The translations under genes were made by a program, and so were the position numbers. 64,000 nucleotides of DNA from Chelatococcus composti. Lineage in GTDB: Bacteria; Pseudomonadota; Alphaproteobacteria; Rhizobiales; Beijerinckiaceae. Where the stretch lies: contig NZ_JACHEH010000004.1 of NCBI RefSeq assembly GCF_014201415.1, forward strand, positions 186,001-250,000, written 5' to 3'. The notes under the pieces were generated by a model, which was given only the letters and a program-made list of their open reading frames with translations, was not told where the DNA came from and searched no databases. How positions within the stretch are numbered: position 1 is the first letter of the stretch; the number at the start of each line of letters is the position of its first letter. This document shows positions 54,383-63,314 of the stretch, piece after piece.

Positions 54383-57300
54383 TCAACGCACCTCGACCAC
54401 GCCGCGCCGGGCAAAGCCGCGGCCGACGACGGCGCTGAGCTGGGCTACGGCGATGTCGAGGCGCCGCTGGGGCTGGCCGAAATCGGCCAGCTCCTGTTCC
54501 ACTGCATAGAGGGCGCGCTGCTCGGGCGTGCGCAGCCGGCGCACCGGCTCACCGTCCCGGAACACGTCGATCTCGTAGGCCTCCACGTCCTCGCCGAGAG
54601 GCACCTCCGCGACATCCCAGCCGTCGCCGTTCAGGCGCGTGCGCCGGATGAAGGAGATCTCGATCCCCGCAGCGAGGCGTCGTGCCCTGAGGTGCACCGG
54701 CGCCAGGGGCCGTAGCGCGACGTCCGTCGCTTGTGCGCCGAAGGCGGCATAGGCGGGGTCGCCGTGGTCGAGCGTCGCCGGGCCGGCGCGGTAATAGGCA
54801 TGGCGGCCGATGTCGTCGAGCCGGCTCGTCAACGGCACGAGCGCCTGGTCGAGCAGCACGACGCTCGCCCCTGCCGGGACGGGCCGCGTCGCCAGGAGAT
54901 CCGAGCCGGCGAGCCCGCGCAGCAAGCAGCCGATGCGGTAGACATCAGCCTCGACAAGCTCGGCCTCGGCTGCGGCCATGATCTCCCATGCGCCGTCGGG
55001 GCCCCGCACCGCCATGAGGTTGGCGCCGGAAAGGGCCGCGCCCTTGCCGACGCTGGTGAGCCCCCCCCCGTGGAGCCGCAATGTCAGCCGGCTCTGCCGG
55101 TCCCAGCGCCAGACAGGCCCCGGCGGCAGCAGATCGAGCGTCTGGCCGACGACGGCCGGAAGAGCCGTTTCGGCGAGCGGGGCAAAGCTCGCCCCGTCCT
55201 CCGACCGCCAGACGACCACCCGCCCCGGCCACGGGTCCGCGACCACGGCAAGATGCTGGAGGACGGGCGGATCCTGCACGACCGCGGGCAGGTCGAGCAC
55301 CACAACGTGGGGACGGCCCGGCAGCAACGGCGCCGGCTTCGGCGGTGGCGGCTGATGGACGGCAGGCAGCGAGAAAACAGAAGGCTCGATCCTGCGGGCC
55401 GTGGCGCGCCGGGCCGTGCCATCCGTGAGCTGCGTGATCTGATAGGTTTGCGGCGCCGGCAGCACCGGCAGGGCAACAATGTCGCCGACCTGGAGGCCCG
55501 CGAGCCGCGGCGCCAGCGAGAACTCGGCTGTCTCGCGCCCCACCCAGAGATCCTGCAGCCAGATCTCGGCGAGCCTCATCGCCTCGCCGGCACGGATAAC
55601 AAGGGCGAGATCGGCGCTCGCCTCACGCCGGCTCATCCCCTCCAGCCGTCGCGACCGGGCCGCGGCGCGACGGAAATCGCGCTCGCTATCGCTGTAGCCG
55701 ATGCGCACCTCGCGCGGCAGCTCGGTCTCCTGCTGGCGCCGCAGGGCGACGAGTGCGCCGCTGTCGTCGGGCACGAGATCGTCTTCACCGAGGCTCGCCG
55801 CCACGGGCCGGGCGTGCATGGCGAAATGCAGCACGCCGCCACTGGCGAGCGCATTGAAGCCGAAGGCTTGCGCCAGCGGCTCCAGCGCCTGGCGGGCCGA
55901 CATCGTCCGGTCCACCACATAGCCATCGACCATGCCGTCGATATCGAGCCGTTGCGGCAGGTCGACGGAAAAGTCGCGCAGTATGGCCGCAACCAGCCTG
56001 TCGAGCGGCACGCTCTCCAGCCGCCCGGTCAGCCAGTGGCCGGTCTGCCAGTTCTCCCCGTCGGACCAGACGCCGAGCATCTGCGGAAAGGCCGGGAAAG
56101 GGCGCGCATCCCACGCCCAGACGAAGGCATGGCCGGGCGCGACCATCGGACCGCCGTAGACCGGCGAGACGGGATTTGCCGAACCGGGCTCGCCATAGAC
56201 CGCGAGCATCGCCTCGAGCCCCCGAATCTGGATGAGGTCGTCACGCCCTCCCGAGGAGAAGGGCGGGAGTCCCCCGTCGACCGATTTCGGATCGGGAAAG
56301 ACGTTGGGCGCATTCGTGCCCTTGTCAACGGCGGGCACCCCGAACTCCGTCAGCCAGACGGGTTTGGACCTCGGCTGCCAGGCCGTGGGACCGGTCTCGA
56401 CACCATCCACGCGTTCGATGTGCTCGTTCGCCCACCAGCCGGCCAGATCCTTCTGCCGGAACAGCCACGGCTTGCCGTAGGCTCCATCCGTGATGGGGCT
56501 GCGGCGCTGCGCGATGCGATCCTCCTCGCTCGCGTAATACCAGTCGTACGCCTCGCCGGCGGTCAGCCGGCTGCGCAGGTAATCGCGGTCGTAGATGGAG
56601 CGGGCCTCGGCCGCATCGCCATGGCCGGTGCCGTCGCGCCAGTCGCTCAGCGGCGGGTAGAAGTCGATCCCCACGGCGTCGATGGCGGGTGATGCCCAGA
56701 GGGGATCGAGCGGGAAGCGCACCTCCCTACCGCCCTCAAGCACATGGGCACCGTATTCCGTCCAGTCGGCCGCATAGGTGATGGCCGTGCCCTCGCCGAC
56801 AATTGTCCGCACCGCCTCCGCCAGGGCGATGAGGGCCGATGTTGCCGGATAGTGGCCCGAGGCGGAGCGCAGCCGCGTCAGGCCGACGAACTCCGAGCCG
56901 ATGACGAAGCCATGCACGCCGCCCGCCGCCACCGCAAGATGGGCGTAATGCAGGACCTGCCGGCGCAGGGACCACTGCGGCGGCCCGTGATAGGAGACGA
57001 CATCCCCCGAACGGGTGAAATGGTGTGGCTGGGCGTTACCGAAGAAAGCCTGCACCTGAGCCTCGACCGCCGGCCCTCCGTCGGGCGAGCCCGGCCGGCC
57101 CGGGGCCGGATGGCATGTGAGGCGGCCTCGCCAGGGATAGGCCGGCTGCCCGGCGGCTCCCGTCCAGGGATCGGGCAGACTGTTGCCGGCCGGCACGTTT
57201 ATCATGACGAAGGGATAGAGCACGACCTCCAGGCCGCGCGCCTTCAGGTGCCGGATGAGCGCGACCACGCTGTCGTCGGAGGGCGTGCCGCCGTAGGCGG

Positions 57301-58312
57301 GCCGGCCGTTGACATGGCTGACAACGCGCGCCGTCCCGCGTGTGAGGGAGGAAACCCGCCACGGCAGCAGGCCGCTTCCGTCCTCGGTCGTCTTGTCTGC
57401 AGCCTCGACACGCGGCGCGATCGTGCAGGAGCCGGCGCGCAGGTCGTCCCCGAACCAGCTCACCACGAGCGCGACGCGTTCCAGGTTGGGGCACAGCGCC
57501 GTCAGCATGTCGAGCGAGGCAACGACATCGACGCCGCTCATGAGCTGATGGCGGTTTTCCGACTGGCTCGCACCGAGGCCCACCACCTGCGTGATATGCC
57601 TCGGCATGTAGCCGAACTCACTCGCGCCGGGGATGAGGTTGATGGCACGGACGGCGCTGCCGAGCCCCTCCACCGGACGCACCACCTCGAACGAGAACTG
57701 CGGAATGCGGTTGCCATAGGGCCCGAGCGGCAGATGCTCGAACACCACATAGGCGAGGCCGCGGTAGGCGGGCGCGTTCTGCGCCCCCTCCTTGGCGATG
57801 ATGAGCGGATCGGGCGCCTGGCTCTCGCTGCCGCAATGGACGCGCATGTTGACCCGCGTGAGGTCGATCTCCTTGCCGTCCGCCCAGACACGGCGGACGA
57901 AGGCGATGGGGCCCTCGCACAGGCCGATGGCGATGTTGGCGTAGTAGCTGTAGGTCGTCTCGATTGTCGTCGTCTTCGGCGACGAGCCCTTGCCGCCGGA
58001 CGAGGGCGTGCGCGTGACGGTGGTTACCGCCTCCTCCTTCAGGCGTGTCGCCCAGATCAGCTGTCCGCCGACGCGCGCCCGGCCGTAGACACGGGGGATG
58101 GGCGCCCCCTCCGTCGAGGTAATGCCCTCGACATCCTGGAGGCGCGGCCCTTCGACGACGCGCCGGGTGCCGCCGCCCGCGCGCGAGATGAGGGCGCTGT
58201 CGATGGCCGCCCCCGCAAGCCCTCCGAGCGCCCGCCCGACGATGGCGCCGACGGGCCCGCCGACAAGCCCGCCCAGGGCCGAGCCGGCAACCTGCAGGAC
58301 GATCGTGGCCAT
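54383..58312 (-). CDS. GTA host-specificity/tail-tip megaprotein (g15 homologue)
   Basis: A 1309-residue protein, the usual size of RcGTA g15. It begins MATIVLQVAGSALGGLVGGP, a glycine-rich segment seen in tail-assembly proteins. The middle (about residues 400-720) holds the GTA TIM-barrel-like region (GFVIGSEFVGLTRLRSASGH, AVGIDFYPPLSDWRDG, KPVWLTEFGVPAVDKGTNAP). A phage-tail-3-type domain comes next (about 780-950) and fibronectin-like segments near the C-terminus. It forms the baseplate megatron/tail fibre base that contacts the recipient cell. Stop of g14 and start of g15 overlap as TGATG. Confidence 0.93.
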   Translation of the reverse strand: MATIVLQVAGSALGGLVGGPVGAIVGRALGGLAGAAIDSALISRAGGGTRRVVEGPRLQDVEGITSTEGAPIPRVYGRARVGGQLIWATRLKEEAVTTVTRTPSSGGKGSSPKTTTIETTYSYYANIAIGLCEGPIAFVRRVWADGKEIDLTRVNMRVHCGSESQAPDPLIIAKEGAQNAPAYRGLAYVVFEHLPLGPYGNRIPQFSFEVVRPVEGLGSAVRAINLIPGASEFGYMPRHITQVVGLGASQSENRHQLMSGVDVVASLDMLTALCPNLERVALVVSWFGDDLRAGSCTIAPRVEAADKTTEDGSGLLPWRVSSLTRGTARVVSHVNGRPAYGGTPSDDSVVALIRHLKARGLEVVLYPFVMINVPAGNSLPDPWTGAAGQPAYPWRGRLTCHPAPGRPGSPDGGPAVEAQVQAFFGNAQPHHFTRSGDVVSYHGPPQWSLRRQVLHYAHLAVAAGGVHGFVIGSEFVGLTRLRSASGHYPATSALIALAEAVRTIVGEGTAITYAADWTEYGAHVLEGGREVRFPLDPLWASPAIDAVGIDFYPPLSDWRDGTGHGDAAEARSIYDRDYLRSRLTAGEAYDWYYASEEDRIAQRRSPITDGAYGKPWLFRQKDLAGWWANEHIERVDGVETGPTAWQPRSKPVWLTEFGVPAVDKGTNAPNVFPDPKSVDGGLPPFSSGGRDDLIQIRGLEAMLAVYGEPGSANPVSPVYGGPMVAPGHAFVWAWDARPFPAFPQMLGVWSDGENWQTGHWLTGRLESVPLDRLVAAILRDFSVDLPQRLDIDGMVDGYVVDRTMSARQALEPLAQAFGFNALASGGVLHFAMHARPVAASLGEDDLVPDDSGALVALRRQQETELPREVRIGYSDSERDFRRAAARSRRLEGMSRREASADLALVIRAGEAMRLAEIWLQDLWVGRETAEFSLAPRLAGLQVGDIVALPVLPAPQTYQITQLTDGTARRATARRIEPSVFSLPAVHQPPPPKPAPLLPGRPHVVVLDLPAVVQDPPVLQHLAVVADPWPGRVVVWRSEDGASFAPLAETALPAVVGQTLDLLPPGPVWRWDRQSRLTLRLHGGGLTSVGKGAALSGANLMAVRGPDGAWEIMAAAEAELVEADVYRIGCLLRGLAGSDLLATRPVPAGASVVLLDQALVPLTSRLDDIGRHAYYRAGPATLDHGDPAYAAFGAQATDVALRPLAPVHLRARRLAAGIEISFIRRTRLNGDGWDVAEVPLGEDVEAYEIDVFRDGEPVRRLRTPEQRALYAVEQELADFGQPQRRLDIAVAQLSAVVGRGFARRGVVEVR

Positions 58313-58755
58313 CAGTCGGTTACTCCCGGGAAGCGGAAGGCGAAGGCAAGATGCCGGCGCCACCAGCCGCACAGCGGCACCTCGGCAACGGCGGCGCCGT
58401 CATGGGCGTGCACCATGCTCGCGGCATCCGTCATGATTGCCGCGTGCTTGGCCGGCAGGTGCGCCCGCCAGCGGAAGAGGAGGACATCCCCCGCCCCCGC
58501 CTGCCCGATCGGGACACGGACGAAATGGCGCTCGCCGGCCTCTGCCATTGTCTCGCGCAGGCCGGCCTCGGCCCAGTCGGGCGCGTAGGGCGGCACTGCC
58601 TCGGGCTCCGGCCCCACCACCTCGCGCCACACCCCGCGCACGAGGCCCAGACAGTCGCAGCCGACGCCCTTGAGAGAGGCCTGGTGGCGGTAGGGCGTGC
58701 CGATCCAGCCACGGGCCGCGGCGACGATGGCGGCCCGTTCGATACCCGCTCTCAT
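58312..58755 (-). CDS. GTA NlpC/P60-family cell-wall peptidase (g14 homologue)
   Basis: A 147-residue NlpC/P60 peptidase. The catalytic Cys is in GVGCDCLGLVRGVWRE (near residue 37), the His in PAKHAAIMTDAASMVH, and the following polar residue in the VPLCGWWRRH region. It cleaves peptidoglycan stem peptides at the tail tip to let DNA into the recipient. The start at 58755 (MRAGIERAAIV) overlaps g13 by 4 bases (ATGA). The longer frame to 58953 is shadow. Confidence 0.92.
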   Translation of the reverse strand: MRAGIERAAIVAAARGWIGTPYRHQASLKGVGCDCLGLVRGVWREVVGPEPEAVPPYAPDWAEAGLRETMAEAGERHFVRVPIGQAGAGDVLLFRWRAHLPAKHAAIMTDAASMVHAHDGAAVAEVPLCGWWRRHLAFAFRFPGVTD

Positions 58756-59648
58756 CGAAAGAAGCTCCCGCCGTCGTGGCCTTCCCCCTCGCGTGGATAG
58801 GCGACGACGAAGTCGTTGCCCGGCATGTGCGGGAAGCCGCGGAAGTTCACGACGTTGGCGAAGCGGTCCCGGCAGGTGGCGTGGCGCTTGTCGCAGCCCG
58901 CCGTCACGGTGAAGGCGTCGCCCGCGCCAATGGTCGCGGCGGGCGCTTGCCACAGGGTGAGCACGTGCTTGTGCCCATCGCGCCGGTGGTGTTTGACCTC
59001 CACTGCGGCGGCGCCGGCATTCGCTCCGGCCGTCCAGACCAGCCGACCGCCGGTAAACCAGCCGTCGGCATAATCGCCGAGGTCGCCCGCCTGCACGAGG
59101 AGCCGCCCGTCCGTCGCCGCCACGCTGCCCTCGGCGCAGAAGGCAGGCAGCGTCAGGTCGATGCCGCAGCGGGCATCGCCCAGGTCAGCGGCGCAGGCGA
59201 GCGAATAGAGCCTCCCCTGGGGCTGGTCGAGACGGTGCATGATGCCGCGCAGCTCGGCGAGAAAGGCGTGGTCAGTGCGCTTGATCTCGCCGATGGAGGC
59301 GACGTCGAGGAGAAGGCGTTGCCCCTCCGGATCGGCCCAGTTGACCAGCCACGTCTCGACCGTGGCGTCGTCGTAAAGCCCACTGACGATATCCGCCTCG
59401 GTCAGGGACAGGGCGCTCAGCGCGCCGGCAACCTCGCTCGTCGCAACGGCAAAGCCCAGCTCCGCCGAGATCTCCGATGGCTCGAGACCGCTGCAAGCGG
59501 CGAAGGTGACGCCAGCGAAGACGAGATCGCGGTCGTGATCGGTGAAGCCGAGAACCACGCCGTCACGGCGCAGCAGCTTCCAGCAATGGCACAGCGTTGT
59601 CGCGCCCTCAGCCATGTGCCCTGCCAGGGCCGGAGCGATGTCGCGCAT
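58752..59648 (-). CDS. GTA tail hub protein, DUF2163/BR C-terminal family (g13 homologue)
   Basis: A 298-residue protein with the conserved DUF2163 N-terminus (GATTLCHCWKLLRRDGVVLG, then FTDHDRDLVFAG). The C-terminal phage-BR domain contains CDKRHATCRDRFANVVNFRG and PGNDFVVAYP. These cysteine-rich segments are characteristic of GTA g13, an iron-sulfur-binding hub component. It overlaps g14 by 4 bases and is followed upstream by g12. Confidence 0.92.
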   Translation of the reverse strand: MRDIAPALAGHMAEGATTLCHCWKLLRRDGVVLGFTDHDRDLVFAGVTFAACSGLEPSEISAELGFAVATSEVAGALSALSLTEADIVSGLYDDATVETWLVNWADPEGQRLLLDVASIGEIKRTDHAFLAELRGIMHRLDQPQGRLYSLACAADLGDARCGIDLTLPAFCAEGSVAATDGRLLVQAGDLGDYADGWFTGGRLVWTAGANAGAAAVEVKHHRRDGHKHVLTLWQAPAATIGAGDAFTVTAGCDKRHATCRDRFANVVNFRGFPHMPGNDFVVAYPREGEGHDGGSFFR

Positions 59649-59671
59649 GAGAGCATCCTCGGAAACTGCCG

Positions 59672-60313
59672 TCAGGGAACGATCTCAATCACCGGCAGAC
59701 TGGGGATGGCGCCTGCCGAGAAGGCCGCGCAATCGATCTCCAGCCGGTCGGTGTCGAAGCGGACCGGAACGTCGAACAGGTACCCGGCCGTCACAACCGC
59801 GCCGGAGGCCGGGACGCGACTCTCGGCGAAGGTGACGACGCCCGTCGTCGCGTCGCAGGAGAAATCAAGGCCGGGGGTGAGCTCCGTCCCGTCGATGGCG
59901 ACGCGGACGCTGCCATCGACGGGCTTGAGAATCGGCCGTTCGTAGGGCGCATGGGCACCGCCGTACCGCTTGAGGAGCTGGAAGGTGGCCTTCTGCCCGT
60001 CGCCGGTCCCGATCACCTGGTCCGTCGCCGCGGGTTCCTGCGACGGGAGACAGGACTTGAAATCAAGGCGGTCGCGCCAGCGGAAGCCGTAAAGCCGCCC
60101 GCGCCTCTCCTCGAAGAAGGCGAGCGCTGTCGCTAACGCGTCGAGCGTCTTGATGCCGTAGCCTGCTTCATAGCGCCGGCGGGAATGATACCAGCGCGCG
60201 TTGCGGCTCTCGCGCCCGGAGCCGAGGAGGACGATATCCGTGCGCCGCTCGGGACCGCCGCTGCTTGCAAGCGAGATATCGATGGGAAACCTGACTTCGT
60301 GGAACGCGCCCAT
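59672..60313 (-). CDS. GTA distal tail protein, DUF2460 family (g12 homologue)
   Basis: A 213-residue protein of the DUF2460 family. The N-terminus FHEVRFPIDISLASSGGPER and the segment RNARWYHSRRRYEAGYGIKT, followed by FFEERRGRLYGFRWRD, are typical. The C-terminal strand-rich half ends PVRFDTDRLEIDCAAF. It forms the distal tail ring between tube and hub. The start at 60313 has GAGGAAG 5 bases upstream and leaves a 10-base gap to the tape-measure gene. Confidence 0.92.
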   Translation of the reverse strand: MGAFHEVRFPIDISLASSGGPERRTDIVLLGSGRESRNARWYHSRRRYEAGYGIKTLDALATALAFFEERRGRLYGFRWRDRLDFKSCLPSQEPAATDQVIGTGDGQKATFQLLKRYGGAHAPYERPILKPVDGSVRVAIDGTELTPGLDFSCDATTGVVTFAESRVPASGAVVTAGYLFDVPVRFDTDRLEIDCAAFSAGAIPSLPVIEIVP

Positions 60314-60323
60314 CGCGTCTTCC

Positions 60324-60899
60324 TCAAAGCGCACGCTGGCCGCGGGCGACGGCGCGAGCGAGCGCCGCCGTCACCTGCGCTTCCGAGCGCCGGAAACTTT
60401 CGGCATCGTTGGTCGTGATGTTGACTGTGACCTGCGTCGGCGCAGCGCCGCGGCCACCCGTGGCCCGCACGCCCAGCCTGCCATCCGGCCCGCGAGCGAG
60501 CGGCATGATCGCCTCGGGGCCGCGCTCGCCCATCAGCCCGAGCCCGCCGGCGAGCGGGAAGTAGGTCGGCCTTGCGACGACGCCCCCCTCGGCGAAGGGC
60601 TGCACGAGGCCGCGCGAGATCACGCCGCCTTTCGCAAAGGGCAAGACGCCGGACAGGCCCCCGAGCACGGCCTCGATGCCGCTGCCCAGCGCGCTCTCCA
60701 GCGGCTTCGTCGCAGCCCGCAACGCGATGTCGACCAGACGCTGGCCGATGCTGCGCAGTACATCCTCGAAGCGCCGGCCCTCTACCACACTCGACGAGAA
60801 GGCCTTGACGAGCGTGGCACCAAAGCTCGCCGCCAGCCGGTTTGCCTCGCGCAGGGGATCGAGGTCGATGCCCAAATCCTGCGAATGGTCGCTCGTCAT
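60324..60899 (-). CDS. GTA tail tape measure protein (g11 homologue)
   Basis: A 191-residue protein with the lambda-type tape-measure C-terminal pattern: LVDIALRAATKPLESALGSG, the glycine-rich FAKGGVISRGLVQPFAEGGV and GERGPEAIMPLARGPDGRLG, then a VNITTNDAESFRRSEAQVTA ending. It is short, as in other GTAs, because the GTA tail is short. It may also act as a pore component in DNA entry. It overlaps the upstream chaperone gene by 4 bases. Confidence 0.9.
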   Translation of the reverse strand: MTSDHSQDLGIDLDPLREANRLAASFGATLVKAFSSSVVEGRRFEDVLRSIGQRLVDIALRAATKPLESALGSGIEAVLGGLSGVLPFAKGGVISRGLVQPFAEGGVVARPTYFPLAGGLGLMGERGPEAIMPLARGPDGRLGVRATGGRGAAPTQVTVNITTNDAESFRRSEAQVTAALARAVARGQRAL

Positions 60900-61144
60900 G
60901 ACACGCTGGCTCCTTCCGTGGTCGAAGTGTCGGGGAAAGCGCGCATCAGCGCGTCGAGATCCGCCCGCCCCGGCGCGGCGGTGCGGCCGATACCGAGTGC
61001 ACGTGCGGCCGCTGCTATCTCGCGCGGTGTCAGACGCCAGAAGGCGTCCGGGCCTAGCCGCAGGACGCCGAAGCCGAAGGCCTGCACCACGTCCCAGGGA
61101 AAGGGCTGGCAGGCGCCAGCCTCGGGGCGCCCTGCGGCGGTCAA
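60896..61144 (-). CDS. GTA tail assembly chaperone-like protein (rcc01693 family)
   Basis: An 82-residue protein with the family core FPWDVVQAFGFGVLRLGPDA and FWRLTPREIAAAARAL. It matches the small gene found between g10 and g11 in Rhodobacter GTA (called g10.1). It presumably works with the 110-residue protein just upstream to chaperone the tape measure. It overlaps both neighbours by 4 bases (ATGA-type coupling). Confidence 0.88.
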   Translation of the reverse strand: MTAAGRPEAGACQPFPWDVVQAFGFGVLRLGPDAFWRLTPREIAAAARALGIGRTAAPGRADLDALMRAFPDTSTTEGASVS

Positions 61145-61473
61145 GGGTTTGGCCGGGGCCCCTCCCCGGCTCCGAATGTCACTGCGAGCAGCCGGGCGAC
61201 GATGGAGGCGAGGTTCTCGAGGCCTTGCCCGATTGGCAGCGCCGCGACCTCCCGGTCGCTCATCTGCCGCCCTCCGCCGCGGATACCGGCACCGAGGAGG
61301 CGGATCATGTCGCCGGCAGACAGGCGGCCGCGCGCGAAGCGCTCGCCGAGGGCCGCGAGATCCTCGACGCCGAAGGCCTCTTCCAGCTCGGCCAGCGCCC
61401 CGAGCGTCAGGCAGAGCACAAAGGTTTCGCCACCGATGTCGGCCGTGATCTCTCCGCGTCGTGCATTGGCCAT
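61141..61473 (-). CDS. GTA tail assembly chaperone (g10 homologue, GTA gp9/TAC-11 type)
   Basis: A 110-residue protein beginning MANARRGEITADIGGETFVL, with LGALAELEEAFGVEDLAALG and the helix GQGLENLASIVARLLAVTFG. This layout is typical of the small GTA protein encoded between the tail tube and tape-measure genes. A role as tail assembly chaperone is from family knowledge. It starts 7 bases after the tail-tube stop codon. Confidence 0.88.
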   Translation of the reverse strand: MANARRGEITADIGGETFVLCLTLGALAELEEAFGVEDLAALGERFARGRLSAGDMIRLLGAGIRGGGRQMSDREVAALPIGQGLENLASIVARLLAVTFGAGEGPRPNP

Positions 61474-61480
61474 GGTTGCC

Positions 61481-61888
61481 TCACAGGGCCGAGAAGGTGA
61501 GCGCGCCGGCGGATTCCAGCGCGAGCTCGAAGGTGACCTCGCCCGCGTGGTCGCCGCGATACTCGAGGGCCGTCACCTGAAATGGTCCCTCGATGGTGCC
61601 GAAATCCGGCACCACGACCTGCCAGTGCCGGATGTCGTCGTCGAAGAACAGCTCGCGCACATAGGCGTCGGATGCCTCGTCCTTGAAGATGCCCGAGCCG
61701 CTGATGCCGGCCCGGCGCACGCCGGCGCCGGCGAGCAGCTCGCGCCAGCGACCGGCCGATTCCGCATGCGTGACGTCAACCGTTTCGGCGTTGAATGCGA
61801 TCTGCCGGGCCCTGAGCCCGGCGACCGTGACAAAAGTGCCGCCGATGTCGAGCTTCAGCAGCAGGTCCTTGCCTTTCTGGGCACCCAT
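61481..61888 (-). CDS. GTA major tail protein (g9 homologue, TP901-1 family)
   Basis: A 135-residue tail-tube protein. It begins AQKGKDLLLKLDIGGTFVTV, with NAETVDVTHAESAGRWRELL and the central GAGVRRAGISGSGIFKDEAS loop, then a strand-rich C-terminal part (ALEYRGDHAGEVTFELALES). Pattern and length match TP901-1-type tubes in GTAs. Many copies stack to make the tail tube. A 37-base gap separates it from g8 upstream. Confidence 0.9.
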   Translation of the reverse strand: MGAQKGKDLLLKLDIGGTFVTVAGLRARQIAFNAETVDVTHAESAGRWRELLAGAGVRRAGISGSGIFKDEASDAYVRELFFDDDIRHWQVVVPDFGTIEGPFQVTALEYRGDHAGEVTFELALESAGALTFSAL

Positions 61889-61925
61889 GTTGTGGTCTCC
61901 GGTGGATCGGTCGGTGATGGCGTCG

Positions 61926-62342
61926 TCACGGCGCCGGCAGGCGCTCCGTCACGGCTCTCAGGCGCAGCGTCACGCGCGCACGGTCCGCCCGCTCGTCGCG
62001 GCGGGCCTCGGTCTCGACGGTGCGGATGGCGACGAGCCGGTGGCCGTCGAGCGGCAGCGAGGCTTCGCCCAGCAGCGCATCGATACGGCCGGCGCTTTCG
62101 AGTGCGCTGCGCGCGCTGCCGCCCCGGGCCCAGACGGTGAGCGTGATGTCGTGCTCCTCGCCGGCGTCGGTGCCTGTCGACCAGTCGCGAGCCTTCCAGG
62201 GGCCGATGACGCAGTAGAGGCCGTCGAGGCCCCGCGGCACCTCGTCGAAAATGCGCGCCCCCCCGAGGAGGGCAACGAGGTCAGCGTCGGCGGACAGGCG
62301 GGACACGACCGCTTCCCGCAGCGCGATGTAGGACGGCTTCAC
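61926..62342 (-). CDS. GTA tail terminator protein, DUF3168 family (g8 homologue)
   Basis: A 138-residue protein with the DUF3168 pattern: SYIALREAVVSRLSADADLV, GARIFDEVPRG, YCVIGPWKARDWSTGTDAGE and ITLTVWARGGSARSALE. It caps the tail tube at the head-tail joint. The GTG start at 62342 overlaps g7 by 4 bases. The longer frame upstream is shadow. Confidence 0.88.
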   Translation of the reverse strand: MKPSYIALREAVVSRLSADADLVALLGGARIFDEVPRGLDGLYCVIGPWKARDWSTGTDAGEEHDITLTVWARGGSARSALESAGRIDALLGEASLPLDGHRLVAIRTVETEARRDERADRARVTLRLRAVTERLPAP

Positions 62343-62674
62343 GGCGTTACCTCCTGCAGCGTGCATACGAGCCGGCGACGGCGGCCGTCGGGGTCGACGG
62401 CGGACAGCACGGCGAAGGTCCGCCCCCCGAGGGCGAGGCGGCAGGAGCCGTCGACATCGGCGCGCCAGCGCATCTCCGCCCGGAAACGTGCGGCGAGATG
62501 GCGCCGGTCGGCCCGCTCCTGCTCGTCGTCGCCCGCCGTCACACCGTCGAGCGAGCACCAGAGATGCCCGTCGACCTTGAAGGCGCGGTCGACGCCGCCG
62601 GTGCCGTCCGGGCTCTCATTCGGCCGCAGCAGAGCCGCCCGGTGGCGCAAGCGGCCAAGCGCAAGGGCGGCCAT
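62339..62674 (-). CDS. GTA head closure/adaptor protein (g7 homologue)
   Basis: A 111-residue protein. It begins MAALALGRLRHRAALLRPNE, with WCSLDGVTAGDDEQERADRR and the ending LVCTLQEVTP. It matches phage head-tail joining proteins of the SPP1 gp16 fold. It sits between g6 and g8 in the canonical order; start ATG 62674, one base after the g6 stop codon. Confidence 0.85.
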   Translation of the reverse strand: MAALALGRLRHRAALLRPNESPDGTGGVDRAFKVDGHLWCSLDGVTAGDDEQERADRRHLAARFRAEMRWRADVDGSCRLALGGRTFAVLSAVDPDGRRRRLVCTLQEVTP

Positions 62675-62675
62675 G

Positions 62676-63230
62676 TCACAACCTCGTCCGTCGCCAGGGC
62701 GCGAGAAGAGCGACGACTTCCGGCGGCAGAGGCGGCTTGTGCGCGACCGGCTCATCGCCCCTGTTCTCGAACCAGTGGGCCACCAGCAGGCGGATTGCCT
62801 GGCGCAGCGGACCCGGCACGTCATCAGCCCCGCCGAAACCCAGCCGCACGTCAACCTCGACGGCGCGTGGCGGGGCCGCCAGCCGGTCGAAGTAGAGGGC
62901 ATCGCGCTCCACCGTCGCGGCCGGCGAGACGACCCCTTCCGGCACGGCGAGCTCGGCGCCGGCCATGTCGCGGCCGCGCACCGACAGGACGGAGTCGACC
63001 GGTGCCATCGGCAGGCGCAGCACGCCCGCTCCCGGCCACGCCTCGAGCACGAAACGCCAGGTCTGGGAGACGAGCGCCAGCCCGCTTACGGCTTCGACAG
63101 TCAACCGCGCGGAGGTGACGAGCGCCGCGAGGAGCCCGTCCTCCGCCGTATCGTCAAGACGTACGAAGGCCCGCGCCTCGGCGAGAGCCACTGGCTCCTC
63201 CGCAGGCGGCTGCAGCAGGATGGGGGTCAT
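62676..63230 (-). CDS. GTA head-tail connector (g6 homologue)
   Basis: A 184-residue protein of the phage gp6/HK97 connector family. It begins TPILLQPPAEEPVALAEARA, then VRLDDTAEDGLLAALVTSAR, a helix bundle typical of adaptor proteins, and ends PPEVVALLAPWRRTRL. It makes the ring between portal and tail. It is the first GTA gene in this window on this strand; GAGG just before its ATG at 63230 is the ribosome site. The next upstream gene expected, the capsid (g5), is absent at this position. Confidence 0.88.
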   Translation of the reverse strand: MTPILLQPPAEEPVALAEARAFVRLDDTAEDGLLAALVTSARLTVEAVSGLALVSQTWRFVLEAWPGAGVLRLPMAPVDSVLSVRGRDMAGAELAVPEGVVSPAATVERDALYFDRLAAPPRAVEVDVRLGFGGADDVPGPLRQAIRLLVAHWFENRGDEPVAHKPPLPPEVVALLAPWRRTRL

Positions 63231-63314
63231 GAAAACCTCAAAATGGTGCGCGCCCTCTTGCGCCGATCGAAGCCGCCGCTAAGGCTGGCGCGACCGACGA
63301 AAGGACTTTGGTTC

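Noticed and set aside
54731-58588. Two long plus-strand frames opposite GTA g15
   Set aside because: Antisense to a clear g15 homologue; no recognisable protein.
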